DNA from: Pseudomonadota bacterium
GTDB taxonomy: Bacteria > Myxococcota_A > UBA9160 > SZUA-336
Length of the DNA: 64,000 bases
Direction: 5' to 3'
Assembly: GCA_003247575.1 (NCBI GenBank)
Contig: QJZC01000026.1
Coordinates: 62,001 to 126,000, forward strand
Positions 52,196 through 61,876 of this stretch are shown piece by piece. The notes below the pieces were generated by a model that made no database searches, had not been told where the DNA came from, and saw only the letters and a program-made list of their open reading frames with translations. Each line of letters opens with the position of its first letter. Position 1 is the first letter of the stretch. The translations under genes were made by a program, and so were the position numbers.

Positions 52196-52969
52196 TCAGT
52201 CCTGCCCGCCAGGATGGTCGCCCGCTGCGCGAACTCGCGCGCGCGCCTGCGCACGCAGCTCGCCTACTCGCTTCTGGCACAGCTCGAGGAGCGGCATCCG
52301 GTCGGCCGCCGTCATCCCACGGGTCGGAATCGGGTCGCCCACCTCGACTGCGATCGTATTCTTGAGCAGCGCCCCAGCGGCGGGCGGAAGACTTGCATAC
52401 GTGCCCGCCAGCGCGACCGGCAGGATCGGCAGGCCCTCGGCAATCGCCGTAGCGAATGCCCCCTTCTTGAAGGGTCGAAAGCTGCCGTCCCGCGAGCGCG
52501 TTCCCTCGGCGAAGAACAGCAGCGAGACCTCTGGATCGCGCGCCTCCAGAGTCTCGCGGAGCCGTTTGACGTCGCCGCTGCCGCGACGCGTGACGGTGAC
52601 GTTTCCCGTGGCGCGGAGGGCGTGACCGAAGACTGGAATCAGCATGATCTGCCGCTTGATCACGAAGCGGATCTTGAGCTGCGGTAGAGTCATCATCAGC
52701 GCGAATGGGTCGAGATTGCTCTCGTGATTGCTGACGACCACGTAGGGCAGATCTGCTGCGGCCTTATCGACGCCATTCGTGAGCAACCGGCCACCGGCGA
52801 TGCGTACGAAACAGTAGGAGAAGATCCGGTACGCCCACTGAACGTTGCGTTGCCGCGGACGACCGAAAGCGGACTGCAGGAGTGCGCCGCTCGAGACGCA
52901 GAACAGGGTGATCGGGAGCACCACGAGGGCGACGATCGTTCTCGGGAGATTGGCGAGCCAGCGCGGCAT
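52196..52969 (-). CDS. plsC: 1-acyl-sn-glycerol-3-phosphate acyltransferase (PlsC family)
   Basis: Membrane-associated acyltransferase making phosphatidic acid. The 257-residue product has an N-terminal hydrophobic segment (about 10-32), the catalytic VSNHESNLDPF (an H-x4-D site), LLFFAEGTRSRDG, FKKGAFATA and LPILPVALAGT. The sequence is complete. No SD is visible before the ATG; TACTGT lies 7 bases upstream. It is 40 bases after the ligase gene, so co-transcription with that gene is likely. Confidence 0.93.
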   Translation of the reverse strand: MPRWLANLPRTIVALVVLPITLFCVSSGALLQSAFGRPRQRNVQWAYRIFSYCFVRIAGGRLLTNGVDKAAADLPYVVVSNHESNLDPFALMMTLPQLKIRFVIKRQIMLIPVFGHALRATGNVTVTRRGSGDVKRLRETLEARDPEVSLLFFAEGTRSRDGSFRPFKKGAFATAIAEGLPILPVALAGTYASLPPAAGALLKNTIAVEVGDPIPTRGMTAADRMPLLELCQKRVGELRAQARARVRAAGDHPGGQD

Positions 52970-53009
52970 GCGGGCTACAGTAACCCAGGATCTTCCCGGT
53001 GCGCAGCCG

Positions 53010-54653
53010 TCAGTCGGATTCCGGGTACGTGAGCAAGCGCTTCAGGACCTTTCCCGCGGGGTTGCGAGGTAGCTCCTCCAGAAAGACGACCTCGCGAGGT
53101 ACCTTGAAGCGCGCGAGGTGTGTCCGTACGTACTCTTTGACCGCGGACTCGTCGAGGCTCCCATCCGGAAGCTGCACGACATACGCACGGAGCCTATGGC
53201 CGAACTCTTCGTCCGGTACACCGACCACGGCGGCCTCCGCGACGTCGGGGTGACCGAACAAGAGGTTCTCGATCTCGAGGGGAAACACGTTCTCCCCACC
53301 GGAGATCACCATGTCGTCGCTGCGTCCCTCGACGAAGAGGCGCCCATCGGAGTCCAGGTAGCCCAGGTCGCCCGTGGCCATGTGTCCCTCGTGGACCTCC
53401 TTGCCTCCACCTCCCGTGTACCGATCGAAGAGATTGCTCGTGCGCACGAAGATCCGCCCGCTCTGTCCCTGCGGGACCGCGCGCGCCTGTGCGTCGAGAA
53501 CGCGAACGCTCACTTGTCTGGGTGCACGCCCGGCGGTTCCTGGAGCTGTGCGGAGGTCGTGCGGAGAGGCGACCGAGACCACTCCGACCTCGGTGGAGCC
53601 GTAGAGGTTGTGCAGCGTATCTCCGAATGCGTCCATCCAGCGGTGTGCGAGCGCGGCCGGTAGCGCGGATCCACTCACGACGACGCTCTCGAGACTCTCC
53701 ATGGAAAATCGCTTTCGCTCGGCGTCTGGAATGGCGAGCAGACGCTGCAGCATGACCGGGACGAGGCCGAGAACGCTCACCTCGAAGCGCTCGATGCTGG
53801 AGAGGATCGTAGTCGGGTCGAAGCGCGCGTGGGTGATCAGAGTCCCCCCGAGGCTCAGTGTCGACAACAGCAGCTTCAGTCCCCACGCATGGAAGAGTGG
53901 AGGGGCGACCAGCACGCGCTGCCCGACTCTGAAGCCGAGACGAATCAGAATGTCGAGCTGTTCGAGCGAGTTCGCGGCTCGATCTACAGCGTCGAGGGTT
54001 CCGCGTTGTGCGCCCTTCGGCGTTCCCGTCGTACCGGAAGTCAGAATGATGGTACGCCCCGCCTGCGGTGGAGGTGTCCAGGCGCCGACCGCTTCGTAGG
54101 CTATAGCGTCGAGTCGCTCGAAGCTTCCCAGACCCTCGCCGGTCGTGTAGCCACCGTCGCCAGTCGTGTAGCAGGGCAGGGCGCCTAGATCGAGACCCGC
54201 AATGAAATCAGGGTCGCAGATCAGTCCACCGATTCCCTCCCGCTCGACGACTTCCAGGAGCTGTGGCCCGGCGAAGCTGGTATTCAGGAGTACGACATCG
54301 CAGCCGGCCTGTAGAGCCCCGCAGAGTCCCTCTACGAAGTGTCGCGAGTTTCGGCAGAGCAATCCGATGGAAGCGCGGTACCCGTGGCCGCGCCGATCCA
54401 GCCCGGCGGCGATGGCACGCAGTCGCGGCACGAGCTCGCGGTACGAGACCGCACCCGCATCATCGATGATCGCGGACTGGAGACCGCGCGTCTCCTTCCA
54501 CGCATCCATGGCTGCGCTGGGCGAGAACCCGTAGCGCTGAATGGCCAGCACCACGGGATCGAGGATCGTCGGATCGCCTCCAGTCAGCCGCTCCATGGCT
54601 GTGCGTACTTCCGCATCCTGCGCGCTTGCAGCAGCGTCTTCGCTCTGCGCCAA
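53010..54653 (-). CDS. AMP-dependent acyl-CoA synthetase/ligase
   Basis: Activates a carboxylic acid through an acyl-adenylate to the CoA thioester. The 547-residue product has the P-loop-like TSGTTGTPKGAQRGTL, NLYGSTEVG, GYLDSDGRLFVEGRSDDM, ISGGENVFPLEIENLL and the catalytic C-terminal NPAGKVLKR lysine. It resembles FadD-like enzymes, but the acid substrate is not predictable. The TTG start at 54653 has AGGAG 6 bases upstream. Confidence 0.93.
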   Translation of the reverse strand: MAQSEDAAASAQDAEVRTAMERLTGGDPTILDPVVLAIQRYGFSPSAAMDAWKETRGLQSAIIDDAGAVSYRELVPRLRAIAAGLDRRGHGYRASIGLLCRNSRHFVEGLCGALQAGCDVVLLNTSFAGPQLLEVVEREGIGGLICDPDFIAGLDLGALPCYTTGDGGYTTGEGLGSFERLDAIAYEAVGAWTPPPQAGRTIILTSGTTGTPKGAQRGTLDAVDRAANSLEQLDILIRLGFRVGQRVLVAPPLFHAWGLKLLLSTLSLGGTLITHARFDPTTILSSIERFEVSVLGLVPVMLQRLLAIPDAERKRFSMESLESVVVSGSALPAALAHRWMDAFGDTLHNLYGSTEVGVVSVASPHDLRTAPGTAGRAPRQVSVRVLDAQARAVPQGQSGRIFVRTSNLFDRYTGGGGKEVHEGHMATGDLGYLDSDGRLFVEGRSDDMVISGGENVFPLEIENLLFGHPDVAEAAVVGVPDEEFGHRLRAYVVQLPDGSLDESAVKEYVRTHLARFKVPREVVFLEELPRNPAGKVLKRLLTYPESD

Positions 54654-54776
54654 GGCGGGCTCCTTCCAACTCTCCGCGAGGGTAGGTTGTCTATCCTCCT
54701 ATCCGTGTGTTCGGCTGTGTCGCTCTCCAGCTAGAGCGGTGAGTTGCGAGCTTGGCGAGTGTGGACGTCGTTGACG

Positions 54777-56132
54777 TCAGTAGCTCAGGAGGAAGAAGCG
54801 CGTGCTGCCGTCGCGTTCGACGAGCAGAAGCAGCTCGGGAGCAGCTAGCGCTTGCTGCAGCTGCTGGAGGTTGCCGCCGAGCGTGCGGCGGTTGGCTTCG
54901 AGGATCAGGTCTCCGAGCTGCAGTCCCGCGCGCGCGGCTGGCCCAGTCTGGTCGACCTCCGTGACGACGATGCCGCGCTTCACCGGGCGCAAGCTGAAGC
55001 GATTCGAGAGCTCGGAGTCCAGCTCGGCGAAGCCGAACCCCCAGGTGCTTCCCGACTGCGGCATGAGGGTACGATCCGTCGCCATCGCGACCTGTAGCTG
55101 AAGGGGCGAGCCGGCTCGCTCGACCAGGAGTCGAATGTTCTGACCCGGCTGCGTGCGCGCCACGGCCGCGATCAGGTCGTCGAAGGAGCTCAGCCGGGCG
55201 TCTGCAAATTCCAGCAGGATGTCCTCGGCCTGCACCCCGGCCGCTGCGGCGGCCGAGTAGGGCTTGACGGAGTCTACCCGTACGCCCGACTTCTCGAGGC
55301 CGGCCTGGCGCGTTGGGTCCACCAGGACTCCGAGCTGAACCCGAGGCGGCTCCCGCCGCTCGAGCATGCGCAGGACCGATTCTCGGAGATCGTTCACGGG
55401 AACGGCGAGGGCAAGCGGGCCACTGCCCAGGATTGCGCCGAGGCCCAGCCGACGCACGGCTCGGTCGCTCTCCGCCGTCGAGATCATGCCGATCAGGCGC
55501 CCCCGCATGTCTACGATGGGCCCGCCTGCATATGAGGAGAGCATGGGCATGTCGACCTGCATCTGTCGGCTACCCAGCGCACTCTCGCCCGTCGCGCGCC
55601 CCTTCCACCCAGCCAGCAGGCCTTTGGCGACTGTCGGAATGTCTCCATCCGACTGTCCGAGAGCTAGCACCCACTCCCCCACACGCGAAGCGCTCGAGTC
55701 CCCGAGCGGAACCGGGATCAGCTTCGGAGCGGGAACACCCGCTGGGATTTCGAAGAGGGCGACACGCGTGTTCGGATCCTGATTCACCGGTAGTAGAGGA
55801 ACGTCGGATCCATCCCGGAAGTGGGCGCGGAGCTGTCGGCCTGCTCCGGTCAGGGCGCTCGACGTCACGATGTACCCTTCATCGGAGAGGACGATGCCCG
55901 TGCCGCGTAGAACCTGGCGCGGATTCTGCCTGCTGACTGCGTGCAGCACGACCACGGAAGCAGACACATCCTCGACGAGTTCGGCCAGCGATGGCGGGAG
56001 TCCCGGGGCGGGCCCGGGAGCGCCTTCCACGAACAGCCCGCCCGTCGGGCCCGCCGCGATCTCCGTGGCCAAGAAGCTCGCGCACGTCAGGCATGCGATC
56101 GCCAGCCATAGCTTCGCTGTTCCGAAGCGCAT
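54777..56132 (-). CDS. catalytically dead HtrA/DegP-like PDZ protein (pseudoprotease)
   Basis: Exported protein with the layout of an HtrA protease (trypsin-like domain about 50-255, PDZ about 262-345 and 360-450) but with every catalytic residue replaced. At the His site it has TSSALTG (Ala93 for His), at the Asp site TRVALF (Arg123 for Asp), at the Ser site SYAGGP (Ala202 for Ser). Its mature N-terminus (FVEGAPGPAPGLPPSLAEL) matches that of the active paralogue just upstream (WVEGDSTPAPGRPDSFAEL), suggesting tandem duplication and decay. The frame is intact and its ATG shares one base with the previous stop (TGATG), so it is translated. A binding, regulatory or scaffolding role is inferred. 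Confidence 0.92.
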   Translation of the reverse strand: MRFGTAKLWLAIACLTCASFLATEIAAGPTGGLFVEGAPGPAPGLPPSLAELVEDVSASVVVLHAVSRQNPRQVLRGTGIVLSDEGYIVTSSALTGAGRQLRAHFRDGSDVPLLPVNQDPNTRVALFEIPAGVPAPKLIPVPLGDSSASRVGEWVLALGQSDGDIPTVAKGLLAGWKGRATGESALGSRQMQVDMPMLSSYAGGPIVDMRGRLIGMISTAESDRAVRRLGLGAILGSGPLALAVPVNDLRESVLRMLERREPPRVQLGVLVDPTRQAGLEKSGVRVDSVKPYSAAAAAGVQAEDILLEFADARLSSFDDLIAAVARTQPGQNIRLLVERAGSPLQLQVAMATDRTLMPQSGSTWGFGFAELDSELSNRFSLRPVKRGIVVTEVDQTGPAARAGLQLGDLILEANRRTLGGNLQQLQQALAAPELLLLVERDGSTRFFLLSY

Positions 56133-57619
56133 CAGCGTGTACCTGAGCGTGCGAGGGTGAGCAACAGAGTGCGGTCTTCGCGCCGAACCAGCAGCACGAG
56201 CAGCTCGTCCGAGAGGCTGTCGGTGAGTTCGGCCACCGATCCGACACCGCGCTGGTTCGCCTCCAGGATGATGTCGTCCGGGCGTAGCCCCTGGCGCTCG
56301 GCCGGCCCGTTCCGAATCACGCGGGTGACCCGCAATCCGCGTCCCTGCGATCCGAGCCCGAGGCGCTGCCTCAGTGACGGTTGCACTTCCTCGACGTCGA
56401 AGCCCCACGACTCGATTCCCGCGGGCTCGTCGGACTGCTCTGTGTCGTCGTCGTTCGAGCCCAGTTCGATCTGCTCGGCGGGAGTGGAATCCCCGGCCAG
56501 GCTGCCGAGGGTGGCCGTCAGCTGCTGAGTCCTGCCGCGGCGGAAGATCTCGATCTCGACCTCGGTGCCCGGGGCTTCGCTCCCGACGGCGCGCGGGAGA
56601 TCGGCCATGCGCGTGATCTCAAAGCGGCCGAAGCGCACGATGATGTCTCCCGGCTCCAGCTGGCCGACCACTGGGCTCTCGGGTAGGACCATCCCGATCA
56701 ACGCGCCGCGTGGGCCGTCCAGCCCGAAGACGCGAGCCATGGGTGCGGTCACCTCCTGGATCTGCACACCCAGCCATCCGCGCGTCGCGCCCCCGCTCTC
56801 GCGCAGCTGTGGGAGCAACGCCTTCGCGAGGTTGATCGGAATGGCGAAGCCGATCCCGGTGGTCCCTCCGGACATCGTGGTGCGGATCGCCGAGATGATT
56901 CCAACCACGCGGCCGGCCGTGTCCACCAGGGGGCCGCCCGAGTTGCCCGGGTTGATGTTGGCATCGGTCTGCAGGAAGTCGTCGTAGCTCGACATGTCGA
57001 GCGACCGACCGCGTGCCGACAGGATGCCCGCCGTGACCGAGTGCTCGAAGCCGAAGGGGTTGCCGATCGCAAGGACCCAGTCGCCCACACGCACCCGGTC
57101 GGAGTCTCCCAGAGGCGCCGTGGGCAGCGGCCGCGGGCTCTCGACCTTGATCAGGGCGAGGTCGCTCACGCTGTCTTGCCCGACGATTTCAGCAGCGAGC
57201 TCGAGTCCGTCGAGGAACTTGACCTTGATCGTGTCGGTGTCTTCCACGACGTGATTGTTCGTCGCGATATATCCGTCAGAGGAGAGCACGAAACCCGATC
57301 CACTCGCGGTCTCCGGCACTTCGAGCGCTCGATCCGGGGGTGAGAAGAACGGGGAGCCCTCCTCCTGGAAGGGCTCGAGCTTCTCTCGCATCTCGTCGAT
57401 CGAGCTCTGCAGGGATTCTCGACGCTTCGTGACCTCGATGAAGACGACCGCGGGGGACACCTGCGTCGCGAGCTCCGCGAAGCTGTCGGGGCGGCCCGGC
57501 GCCGGAGTCGAGTCTCCCTCGACCCAGAAGGCCTCGCTGGCTTGCGAGGTCTCCGTCAGCGCAACTGAGGTGAAGCCGGCGAGCAGCAGGGACGCGATTC
57601 TGAGGAAGCGAAGGAACAT
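56132..57619 (-). CDS. HtrA/DegP-family periplasmic serine protease
   Basis: Periplasmic quality-control protease/chaperone. The 495-residue precursor has a Sec signal (cleavage near SQA), a protease domain with catalytic triad His123 (TNNHVVE), Asp153 (SDLALIK) and Ser227 (NPGNSGGPL), and two PDZ domains (about 280-370 and 400-490). GGGAGAA precedes the ATG. It lies 86 bases after the preceding HtrA gene and is coupled to the dead paralogue downstream. Confidence 0.95.
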   Translation of the reverse strand: MFLRFLRIASLLLAGFTSVALTETSQASEAFWVEGDSTPAPGRPDSFAELATQVSPAVVFIEVTKRRESLQSSIDEMREKLEPFQEEGSPFFSPPDRALEVPETASGSGFVLSSDGYIATNNHVVEDTDTIKVKFLDGLELAAEIVGQDSVSDLALIKVESPRPLPTAPLGDSDRVRVGDWVLAIGNPFGFEHSVTAGILSARGRSLDMSSYDDFLQTDANINPGNSGGPLVDTAGRVVGIISAIRTTMSGGTTGIGFAIPINLAKALLPQLRESGGATRGWLGVQIQEVTAPMARVFGLDGPRGALIGMVLPESPVVGQLEPGDIIVRFGRFEITRMADLPRAVGSEAPGTEVEIEIFRRGRTQQLTATLGSLAGDSTPAEQIELGSNDDDTEQSDEPAGIESWGFDVEEVQPSLRQRLGLGSQGRGLRVTRVIRNGPAERQGLRPDDIILEANQRGVGSVAELTDSLSDELLVLLVRREDRTLLLTLARSGTR

Positions 57620-57705
57620 GCTCTTATTCTCCCACGAAAGCCGGTTCGCCGGTGAGTCTCCCTCGAGTTCGGCTGGATCTTGCGCGTTCGTTTGGAGCTC
57701 CGGGA

Positions 57706-59070
57706 TCAGGACAAGGACAGCGCCAGTCGTGCGCGTTCTCGTCCGCGTTGCACCAGCAGGATGGCTCGGTCGCGTCCGCGCAGCTTGAGGATGACCTCGC
57801 GTACGGCCTCCGGATTCGGAATCGCGACGCGTCCTACCGCCCAGATGACGTCTCCGGGAAGCAGTCGGCGACCCGCTAGACTTCCGGGGGTGATCTCGTC
57901 GATGACCATGCCGCGCTGTCCGTAGTAGCGCGCTTCTTCTTCGGTCATGGGTCGCAAGGTGAAGCCCAGCATCAGCCGCGACAGCTCGTCCGCCACGTTG
58001 ATCGGCATCGCCTCCGCGCGTACTTCGAGCTCGAGCGTCTTGCCTCCGCGCGCGATGCGTACGCGCGCGGCATCTCCTTCGGTGATGCCGCGCAGAATCT
58101 CGAAGTAGTTGCGTGAGGACTGGACGGGAATGTCATCGAGGCTCAGCAGGACGTCGTCCGCTCGAATGCCTGCCTTCTCTGCGGGCGAGTTCGCGAAGAC
58201 GAACTGGATCCGGGTTCCGCGCGCCTCCCGCGCCGACGGCCCTTCGCGCAGGCTCTGCTCCTGCGTCCACAAGCCCAGCCAGATCGGAATCACCTCACCG
58301 AAGTTGATGAGGTCATCCATGATCCGTCGGGCACGCTCGATCGGGATGGCGAACCCGATTCCTTCGAGAATCGCGGTGTTGATGCCGATCACCTCACCAT
58401 CGAGGTTGAGCAAGGGTCCGCCCGAGTTCCCGGGATTGATGCTCGCATCCGTTTGTAGGAAGCCGTGGTACTCCGAATTCTTGCTGCGCACCGAGCGGTT
58501 CGTTGCGGAGAGCACACCGGTGGTCACCGTATGGTTCAGGCCGAACGGATTGCCGATGGCCACGACGGTCTCACCGATCAGAAGATCTCCGTCGCGCGCG
58601 AGCGGCGCGACCGGAAGTGTGTCGGCGCCTTCGATCTTGAGCACGGCGAGGTCCGTCTCCGGATCTGCACCCACCAGGACGCCGGGATACTCGCGACCAT
58701 CTACCAGGCTCACCCAGATCTTCTCCGCCCCGGCCAGCACGTGCTCGTTCGTGAGCACGTAACCGGCTGCATCGACGATCACCCCGGTACCCAGGGTCTG
58801 TTCGGGAACGTCCGGGGCGCGTTCGAAGAACTGCTCGAAGAAGGGATCGCGCGGGAAGAACGGGTTGTTCGGCCGCTCAGGACGAAACTCCGTCGTGATG
58901 TTGACCGTCGCGGGGGCCACCCGCTCCACCGCGCGTACGACCGGAGTTCGGCGAGCACTCGAGGGCTCCGGATTCGGGGGTTCGGGATTCGCGACCGCCG
59001 ACGTGCTGTAGGCGCAGCCGAGCCAGGCGGCCGCCAAGAGAGTCCAGCAAGGTCGACTGCGGATCCACAT
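57706..59070 (-). CDS. HtrA/DegQ-family periplasmic serine protease
   Basis: The 454-residue precursor has an N-terminal signal containing a Cys (AAAWLGCAYSTSAVA); either lipidation or signal peptidase I cleavage is possible. The triad is His110 (TNEHVLA), Asp140 (TDLAVLK) and Ser216 (NPGNSGGPL). Two PDZ domains follow, at about 265-350 and 365-450. The start is 3 bases after the first HtrA gene's stop, so they form one message. Confidence 0.95.
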   Translation of the reverse strand: MWIRSRPCWTLLAAAWLGCAYSTSAVANPEPPNPEPSSARRTPVVRAVERVAPATVNITTEFRPERPNNPFFPRDPFFEQFFERAPDVPEQTLGTGVIVDAAGYVLTNEHVLAGAEKIWVSLVDGREYPGVLVGADPETDLAVLKIEGADTLPVAPLARDGDLLIGETVVAIGNPFGLNHTVTTGVLSATNRSVRSKNSEYHGFLQTDASINPGNSGGPLLNLDGEVIGINTAILEGIGFAIPIERARRIMDDLINFGEVIPIWLGLWTQEQSLREGPSAREARGTRIQFVFANSPAEKAGIRADDVLLSLDDIPVQSSRNYFEILRGITEGDAARVRIARGGKTLELEVRAEAMPINVADELSRLMLGFTLRPMTEEEARYYGQRGMVIDEITPGSLAGRRLLPGDVIWAVGRVAIPNPEAVREVILKLRGRDRAILLVQRGRERARLALSLS

Positions 59071-59073
59071 TGC

Positions 59074-60444
59074 TCAGCTTCGCTCCTTGACTGTGGATCC
59101 GGCGGACCCGGTGGCTGGTTGTGCGGTCGCCCGCGGAGTGATCAGCAGAAAGCGCGTGTCCTCTCCGCGTCGTGTCTGGATCAGGAAGGGCTTTCCCTCG
59201 GGCACCTTCCGTAGCGCATCTCGGAAGCTCTGGATATCGGTGATTCCTTGATCTTCGATCCGTTCTACGAGGTCGCCGGGGCCCATGTTGGCCTCGGCTG
59301 CCTCGGAGCCGCGCTCGACGAACGAGACCATGACACCGTCGCGCGTCCTCAGGCGGTGTTGTCGGTAGAGAGCTTCGGTGATCTCCTGGACGGTGAATCC
59401 GTACGGTGTCTCCTCTTCGTCCGGGACGACCTTGGGCTGCTGGCCCAGCGTGACCATCAGCTTCTGCTGTTTGCCGTCGCGGCGCACCTCGACGGTGACC
59501 TTCTTGCCGACGCTCGAGCGAGCCACCAGGCGTTGGAAGGTGCCCAGGTCTTCCTCTTTCTCGGCTTCGACTCGATTGCCGTCGAACTGGGTGATGATGT
59601 CACCCACGCGCAGGCCGGACAGCTCCGCGGGTGACTCGCTGGCGACACCGTTTACGATCACGCCCGTCACGTCGCCGACCTTCCAGTAGTCTGCGAGCTC
59701 GCGGCTGAGCGGCTGCAGCGAGATGCCGAGATAGCCTCGCGCGATTCCGGCGCCGAGTAGATCGGCCGCTACGCGCTTGGCCGTGTTGATCGGAATCGTG
59801 AATCCGATCCCGCGTCCCTGGCCGCGCGAGTTGATCCCGACCACACGCCCCTCCAGGTCCACGAGCGGGCCGCCCGACGACCCGCGGTCGATCATGGCGT
59901 CGGTCTGGATGAAGTCGTTGAGCAGGTTCGAGGCGCTCAGATCGCGGCCCATCGCCGAGACGATCCCGAGCGAGACCGTGCCATCGAGACCGTAGGGGTT
60001 GCCGATTGCGATCACCCATTGGCCGACCTTGAGCTGCTCCGAGTCGCCGACCTCGGCCGCGTCGAAGGAGGCTTCGCCCGCTCGTGGGGCGATGCGCAGC
60101 ACGGCGAGATCGGTCAGCTTGTCGGTGCCCACGACTTCCGCGGGATAGCGTCCCGGGCGTCCGGGAACGACGACACTGACTTTCTCTGCTCGCTCGACGA
60201 CATGTTCGTTGGTCAGCACGACTCCATCCTTCGACCACATGAAGCCGGAGCCCGTGACCAGGTTGCGCGAGGTGTTCTGTCTCACCGCAGCCTCGATGTA
60301 GACGACGGATGGCCGCAGTTCGTCGCCGACCCGGATGATGCGTTGCTGCAAGGCGGTCAAGGGGTCGTCGGCACGCGCGGGCCAGGCGGAGCACCCGATC
60401 GTCGAAAGTGTCAGCAGGAGGAAGCAGAGGAAGGCGCGATGCAT
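59074..60444 (-). CDS. HtrA/DegP-family serine protease, first of the four
   Basis: The 456-residue precursor has a signal with a possible lipobox (STIGC) and then ARA-D. The triad is His81 (TNEHVVE), Asp112 (TDLAVLR) and Ser190 (IDRGSSGGPL, where Ser-Ser replaces the more usual Asn-Ser). Two PDZ domains follow; the second ends in IQTRRGEDTRFLLIT. GGAGATC precedes the ATG at 60444, which lies 34 bases inside the thiE-like gene. It therefore links the thiamine genes and the protease run into one transcript. Confidence 0.94.
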   Translation of the reverse strand: MHRAFLCFLLLTLSTIGCSAWPARADDPLTALQQRIIRVGDELRPSVVYIEAAVRQNTSRNLVTGSGFMWSKDGVVLTNEHVVERAEKVSVVVPGRPGRYPAEVVGTDKLTDLAVLRIAPRAGEASFDAAEVGDSEQLKVGQWVIAIGNPYGLDGTVSLGIVSAMGRDLSASNLLNDFIQTDAMIDRGSSGGPLVDLEGRVVGINSRGQGRGIGFTIPINTAKRVAADLLGAGIARGYLGISLQPLSRELADYWKVGDVTGVIVNGVASESPAELSGLRVGDIITQFDGNRVEAEKEEDLGTFQRLVARSSVGKKVTVEVRRDGKQQKLMVTLGQQPKVVPDEEETPYGFTVQEITEALYRQHRLRTRDGVMVSFVERGSEAAEANMGPGDLVERIEDQGITDIQSFRDALRKVPEGKPFLIQTRRGEDTRFLLITPRATAQPATGSAGSTVKERS

Positions 60445-61064
60445 GGCGTGATCTCCGCGAGAGGTCGATGGAAGTCCTGTGCAGCGGACTCCACGTCGGC
60501 CGCTGCTCCGAGCGATGAGACCGTGGCGATGCCCCACGCTCCGCTTCTCAAGATTCCACGCGTTTGGGCGGGCGTCACCCCTCCGAGCGCCAGCACCGGA
60601 ATGGCCAGGCCTCGCACTGCGCGCGCGAGGCCTTCCACACCGAGCGGACGCGCTCCCGGCTTGGAGTCGGTGGCGAAGATGGGCGAGAGGGTCACGTAGT
60701 CGGCTCCCGCGGCTTCGGCACGCAGCGCCTCGTCAGCGGAGTGCGCCGAGTAACCGAGCCACAGCCCGCGTCCCGCCAAGCGCCGCGCGCGCGCGAGCGG
60801 CATCGAGTCGGCGGTCAGCTGGACCCCGTCCAGCCGATAGGCGAGGGCATGGTCGAGCCTGCGGCTGACGACGATCCGGAGTCCCCGTTGGCGGAGCGGC
60901 TCGAGTCGCGCGAGCAAGCGCTCGAAGGCTTGCTCGCAAAGATCGAATTCCCGTAGCAGGACCGCGCCGACCCCGCCACGCGCCCCCGCCTGGATCACGT
61001 CCTCGACGGGACGGCCGCCCGTTCCCCGCACCCCGTCGGTGACGTACCAGAGCCGCGGAATCAC
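60411..61064 (-). CDS. thiamine phosphate synthase/TenI-family protein (divergent ThiE)
   Basis: TIM-barrel protein of the ThiE/TenI family. The 217-residue product has [31 protein letters not shown] and [14 protein letters not shown], all at the usual places. Key ThiE motifs are altered: the NDR loop reads SRR and HLGQ reads QLTA, and the LRxK motif is LREF. It may be TenI-like (thiazole tautomerase) rather than a true ThiE. The start overlaps the thiG stop by 4 bases, so it belongs with thiS-thiG. Confidence 0.78.
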   Translation of the reverse strand: MIPRLWYVTDGVRGTGGRPVEDVIQAGARGGVGAVLLREFDLCEQAFERLLARLEPLRQRGLRIVVSRRLDHALAYRLDGVQLTADSMPLARARRLAGRGLWLGYSAHSADEALRAEAAGADYVTLSPIFATDSKPGARPLGVEGLARAVRGLAIPVLALGGVTPAQTRGILRSGAWGIATVSSLGAAADVESAAQDFHRPLAEITPCIAPSSASSC

Positions 61065-61876
61065 GTGAGCTCGATCCGACCCTCCTCGGGGCTGGAGGCC
61101 GCTGCGTGCAAGCGCCGCGGCATTCGGCCCGCTTCGTAGGCGAGCCGGCCAGCCTGGACGCCGAGGCGCATGGCGTGTGCCATCTTGATCGGGTCCTTGG
61201 CGAGGGCGATTCCCGTGTTCATCAGGACGGCGGTCGCTCCGAGCTCCATCGCGATCGCGGCATCCGAGGCGGTTCCCACGCCGGCGTCCACGATTACGGG
61301 GACCTCGACCGACTCGAGGATGATCCGCAGGTTGATTGGGTTGCGGATGCCGAGTCCGGACCCGATCGGAGCTGCCAACGGCATGACCGCCGCACAGCCC
61401 AGGTCCTGGAGGCGCTGACAGGCCACGACGTCGTCGGTGATGTACGGCAGGACCGTGAATCCTTCTGCGACCAGGATGCGCGCGGCCTCGAGGGTGCCCG
61501 CTACGTCGGGGAAGAGCGTGCGCGGATCACCGATCACTTCGAGCTTGATCAGTCGCGTGTCGAGCAGCTCGCGGGCGAGGCGGGCCGTGACCAGTGCCTC
61601 GTCAACGGTGAAACAGCCTGCGGTATTCGGGAGCAGCACGAAGCGATCGGGAGGAATGTGGTGGAGCAGCGAGTCGGCGTCGGTCGCAGACAGATCCACG
61701 CGGCGCACCGCGACGGTCACCATCTCGGCGCCGCTGGCATCGAGCGCGGCACGATTCTGCGCGTAGGACGCATAGCGTCCCGTGCCGATGATGAGTCGTG
61801 AGCGGAAGACGTGCTCTCCTAGCTGGTAGGTTTGCGCGGCGAGCGCATCGTCGGCTGCCGGATGCGTCGAAGACAT
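61061..61876 (-). CDS. thiG: thiazole synthase ThiG
   Basis: Forms the thiazole ring of thiamine with sulphur from ThiS thiocarboxylate. The 271-residue product has [13 protein letters not shown], the Schiff-base lysine in [16 protein letters not shown] (Lys111), [19 protein letters not shown] and [20 protein letters not shown]. The ATG at 61876 shares one base with the thiS stop (TGATG). A longer frame to 62188 is the thiS region in another frame. Confidence 0.97.
   Translation of the reverse strand: MSSTHPAADDALAAQTYQLGEHVFRSRLIIGTGRYASYAQNRAALDASGAEMVTVAVRRVDLSATDADSLLHHIPPDRFVLLPNTAGCFTVDEALVTARLARELLDTRLIKLEVIGDPRTLFPDVAGTLEAARILVAEGFTVLPYITDDVVACQRLQDLGCAAVMPLAAPIGSGLGIRNPINLRIILESVEVPVIVDAGVGTASDAAIAMELGATAVLMNTGIALAKDPIKMAHAMRLGVQAGRLAYEAGRMPRRLHAAASSPEEGRIELT

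Noticed and set aside
54721..54776. Terminators after the pseudoprotease gene
   Set aside because: Two 6-bp inverted repeats (CGCTCT/AGAGCG and GACGTC/GACGTC) are visible but are short, lack T-runs and could occur by chance.
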